The position numbers and the translations under genes are program-made. Positions 6,430 to 6,503 of a stretch of DNA of 6,503 nt are shown piece after piece (position 1 is the stretch's first letter; every line of letters begins with the position of its first letter). The stretch comes from an uncultured Eubacteriales bacterium (GTDB taxonomy: Bacteria; Bacillota; Clostridia; Monoglobales; Monoglobaceae): the NCBI GenBank assembly GCA_905205855.1, contig CAJLFL010000107.1, positions 1 through 6,503 on the forward strand. Direction: 5' to 3'. The notes below the pieces were generated by a model. The model searched no databases. It was not told the DNA's origin and saw only the letters and a list, made by a program, of their open reading frames with translations.

Positions 6430-6503
6430 ATGAATAACAGAAGGTTTTTTTCAGCCGAAAAAGCCATAAGTGTGGATTCAATATGCACCTTGTTTAAATC
6501 GGA
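6430..6503 (+). CDS. N-terminus of a divergently transcribed gene, probably an AraC-family transcriptional regulator (3' end missing)
   Basis: An ATG with a GGAG ribosome binding site opens a frame that stays open for the 24 codons left in the window. The peptide begins MNNRRFFSAEKAISVDSI and continues with CTLFKS. From memory, AraC-type regulators of clostridia often start with a short basic segment followed by an A-I-x-V-D-S-I-x-T-x-F pattern, the first strand of the cupin-like sugar-sensing domain. The position, divergent from a sugar-oxidoreductase gene across a 108-bp shared promoter, is also typical of such regulators. No DNA-binding domain is visible, so the family call rests on a short stretch. 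The existence of a gene here is fairly secure. Confidence 0.5.
   Translation, partial: MNNRRFFSAEKAISVDSICTLFKS

Noticed and set aside
1..6503. tRNA, rRNA, CRISPR array, insertion sequence, riboswitch or attachment site
   Set aside because: Looked for and not seen: no repeated spacers, transposase motifs, terminal inverted repeats or structured leader. The only non-coding stretches are the 68-bp terminator region and the 108-bp divergent promoter region.

Overview
The window looks like an accessory carbohydrate-use locus of a moderately AT-rich, Gram-positive (Bacillota/Clostridia-type) bacterium. The evidence is strong AGGAG-type ribosome binding sites, a T-rich hairpin terminator, and proteins that match clostridial carbohydrate families from memory. 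No taxonomic marker is present, so this assignment is inference.

Layout. Positions 2-3415 (+) hold the 3' 1137 codons of a very large, probably secreted carbohydrate esterase. It has an N-terminal jelly-roll-like stretch, a divergent polysaccharide deacetylase (CE4-like) domain, a beta-rich linker, a second jelly-roll-like domain, and a C-terminal SGNH/GDSL esterase resembling rhamnogalacturonan acetylesterases (CE12). Three bases later, an FGGY sugar kinase (3419-4978, +) of the clostridial AraK/ribulokinase-like type follows, almost certainly in the same operon. A two-part hairpin region (4985-5043) closes this operon and also serves the convergent gene.

On the minus strand, 6321 down to 5047 encodes one Gfo/Idh/MocA-family oxidoreductase of 424 codon positions, interrupted by an in-frame TAG at 5296-5298. 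The conserved C-terminal part continues in the same frame after the stop and ends at its own TAG just before the terminator. A compact 108-bp divergent promoter region (6322-6429) separates it from a + strand gene starting at 6430. Only 24 codons of that gene are visible, and they resemble the N-terminus of an AraC-type regulator.

Together the genes suggest removal of acetyl groups from a plant polysaccharide (pectin/RG-I or acetylated hemicellulose) outside the cell, phosphorylation of a released pentulose inside it, and oxidation or epimerisation of a sugar or cyclitol by the oxidoreductase, possibly controlled by the divergent regulator. Substrates are inferred. The strongest anomaly is the in-frame amber codon. 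No clearly new defence or mobile system is visible.
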